Origin: Candidatus Benthicola azotiphorus
Lineage (GTDB): Bacteria > Gemmatimonadota > Gemmatimonadetes > Palauibacterales > Palauibacteraceae
Direction: 5' to 3'
Assembly (NCBI GenBank): GCA_947581745.1
Contig: CANPVW010000066.1
Span: 1 to 15,887, forward strand
Length of the DNA: 15,887 bases
Shown piece by piece: positions 14,555-15,887 of the stretch. Each line of letters begins with the position of its first letter. Within the stretch, counting starts at the first letter, position 1. The position numbers and the translations under genes are program-made. Below the pieces are notes generated by a model that saw nothing but the letters and a program-made list of their open reading frames with translations, was not told where the DNA came from and ran no database searches.

Positions 14555-15813
14555 GTCAGTCCGCAATCGCGCTCAGGAACTCGTTCCAGACGCTTCTGGA
14601 CTTCGGCGCCTTCCTCAGGCGGGAGATGCGTCCGAAGGGACGGATTCTTACGCCGTTCAACGTGATCACCGTGGCGATCATGCTGGTCGCCGTCGTGGTG
14701 CTGGTGGATCGATTCGCCCATGGCCTGGGAGCCGTGACGAATCTGTCGCAGGAGTTCCCGTGGGGGATCTGGATCGCGTTCGATGTGATCACCGGCGTAG
14801 CCTTCGCCGGTGGCGCCTACGTCCTCTGCTTCATGGTCTACATTCTGGGAATGGAAAAGTACCGGCCCATCCTCAGGGTAACGGTGCTGAACGGCTTTCT
14901 CGCATACGTCTTCTATTCCGGCGCCCTTCTGCTCGACCTCGGACGACCGTGGAACGTGGTCAACCCGATCATCGGAAACTCGTTCGGTGTCAGCTCTGTG
15001 ATGTTCCTGGTCGCGTGGCACTTCCTGTTGTACACGCTGATGGAGTTCATCGAGTTCTCTCCGGCCATCGCCGAATGGGCGGGCTGGAAGCGCCTGCGGG
15101 TGACACTGCACGGCCTGACGCTCGGTGCGGTCATCCTCGGTATCACGCTGTCCAGCCTCCACCAGTCCGGACTCGGAGCGCTGTTCCTGATGGCGCGAGA
15201 CAAGGTGCACCCCCTGTGGTACTCTGAGTTCATACCGATCATGTTCCTGATCTCGAGCGTGTTCGCAGGCCTGTCGATGGTGATCTTCGAAGGCTCGATC
15301 AGCCACAAGGTGTTCCACCACCGTCTCGGCCGGGATCTCAAGCGCCGTCACTCCGAGATCGTGCTGGGCCTCGCGCGCATCTGCGCCGGAACCCTGCTCG
15401 TCTACGTATTCCTGCAGGTGATCGTCTTCGTGCACGGTCAGCGGTGGGCCTTCATGTTGACCGGCTGGGGTTCCTGGTACCTGGTCGAAAATGTGGGGTT
15501 TGTGCTCCTGCCGCTTGTCCTGTTCCTGGCGGGGATCCGACTGGAGAACACCCGGGTGATAGGAACGGCGGCCCTGTTGACGCTGCTCGGAATCGTGCTG
15601 AATCGGCTCAACATCTCGATCATCGCCTTCAAGTGGTACGCCCCGGTCCGATACGTGCCGACGTGGCAGGAGGTCGTCGTCACGCTGGCGGTCATCTCCG
15701 CCGAGCTCTGGGTGTTCCGCTGGATCGTGAACCGGATGCAGGTGCTGGATATCGCGCCCCTCCGCTCCGTGAAGGACTCGGATGTGGAGCGGCTTCACGC
15801 CTCCGCCGCATGA
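14551..15813 (+). CDS. hybB: HybB/NrfD-type quinone-reactive membrane subunit
   Basis: This is an integral membrane subunit of the NrfD/PsrC superfamily, closest in pattern to HybB, which exchanges electrons with the quinone pool beside HybA. The 420-residue protein has about ten hydrophobic helices. HybB-like landmarks are RFAHGLGAVTNLSQEFPWG, WIAFDVITGVAFAGGAY, SSLHQSGLGALFLMARDKVH, PLWYSE, MVIFEGS and the final VRYVPTWQE segment before the last helix. The GTG start at 14551 overlaps the HybA stop, consistent with coupled synthesis of the pair. NrfD-type proteins generally bind no haem; some relatives form part of ion-pumping complexes, but this cannot be judged here. The next gene begins 13 bp after the stop. 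Confidence 0.88.
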   Translation: MSQSAIALRNSFQTLLDFGAFLRREMRPKGRILTPFNVITVAIMLVAVVVLVDRFAHGLGAVTNLSQEFPWGIWIAFDVITGVAFAGGAYVLCFMVYILGMEKYRPILRVTVLNGFLAYVFYSGALLLDLGRPWNVVNPIIGNSFGVSSVMFLVAWHFLLYTLMEFIEFSPAIAEWAGWKRLRVTLHGLTLGAVILGITLSSLHQSGLGALFLMARDKVHPLWYSEFIPIMFLISSVFAGLSMVIFEGSISHKVFHHRLGRDLKRRHSEIVLGLARICAGTLLVYVFLQVIVFVHGQRWAFMLTGWGSWYLVENVGFVLLPLVLFLAGIRLENTRVIGTAALLTLLGIVLNRLNISIIAFKWYAPVRYVPTWQEVVVTLAVISAELWVFRWIVNRMQVLDIAPLRSVKDSDVERLHASAA

Positions 15814-15826
15814 CGAGGGTGAGACA

Positions 15827-15887
15827 ATGCAAGGCATCGAACACTCGGATCTCTTCGCCACGAAGGGCATCGAGTACCTGATATGCG
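15827..15887 (+). CDS. Start of a membrane protein, possibly second GcvH-like (truncated by window)
   Basis: ATG at 15827 follows GAGGGTGAG and lies 13 bp after the HybB-like stop. Only 20 codons are present before the window ends. The visible residues include DLFATKGIEYLI, which looks like the N-terminal lead into a membrane helix. I recall this ATKGIEYL opening from membrane-anchored GcvH-like proteins beside NrfD-type respiratory genes, but 20 residues are too few to be sure. It would be the fourth gene of the sigma-54 operon. Confidence 0.5.
   Translation, partial: MQGIEHSDLFATKGIEYLIC

Noticed and set aside
14452..15870. Minus-strand ORF of 472 codons opposite the HybB-like gene.
   Set aside because: Highly charged Glu/His/Gln/Asp composition is the antisense image of a membrane protein gene; no domain is visible.
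1..15887. CRISPR array, insertion sequence or prophage genes.
   Set aside because: No regularly spaced repeats, transposase or integrase coding sequence, or terminal inverted repeats were seen.

Overview
The window is dense, high-GC bacterial chromosome (about 65% G+C by eye) with short intergenic gaps, frequent GTG/TTG starts and many stop/start overlaps. The gene content points to a free-living diderm: two Ser/Cys-type lipoprotein signals, a Tat-type signal peptide, a periplasmic HybA-type ferredoxin, a sigma-54 promoter and a NamZ muramidase. A Gemmatimonadota-like or similar environmental phylum is a reasonable guess, but nothing in the sequence fixes the taxonomy.

Region 1 (1-4955, + strand) is a tightly packed run: ECF sigma factor, its zinc-finger membrane anti-sigma factor, a 95-residue protein of the 'cory-CC-star' type ending in Cys-Cys, an ArsA/Get3-like ATPase, and a CstA-type transporter. 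Genes overlap by 17, 4 and 4 bp or lie 16 bp apart, so translation is probably coupled. A 23-codon hydrophobic mini-ORF follows CstA. The small protein, the ATPase and the transporter look like one functional cassette. The small protein's C-terminal GGFRCC recalls the GGARCC tail of E. coli YbdD, the partner of CstA.

Region 2 (4954-6493) holds a purine/xanthine-type NCS2 permease and tRNA-Pro(UGG). A 27-bp exact copy of the tRNA 3' end recurs 77 bp downstream, with two hairpins between the copies. Region 3 (6494-10530) has a tandem ACT-domain protein and a penicillin-acylase-family lipoprotein on the minus strand, with a NamZ (DUF1343) lipoprotein divergent from the acylase. Region 4 (10541-12479, minus strand) is a Na+/phosphate symporter followed by a stand-alone PhoU-domain protein.

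Region 5 (12480-15887, + strand) starts with a 467-bp regulatory gap. It contains two perfect inverted repeats built on TGTCGAA/TTCGACA and a near-perfect sigma-54 -24/-12 element. This promoter should drive a respiratory operon: a membrane-anchored GcvH-like protein with no lipoyl lysine, a HybA-type 16-Cys ferredoxin, a HybB-type quinone-reactive membrane subunit, and the first 20 codons of a further membrane protein cut by the window end. The catalytic subunits that HybA/HybB would serve are not in the window and may lie downstream.
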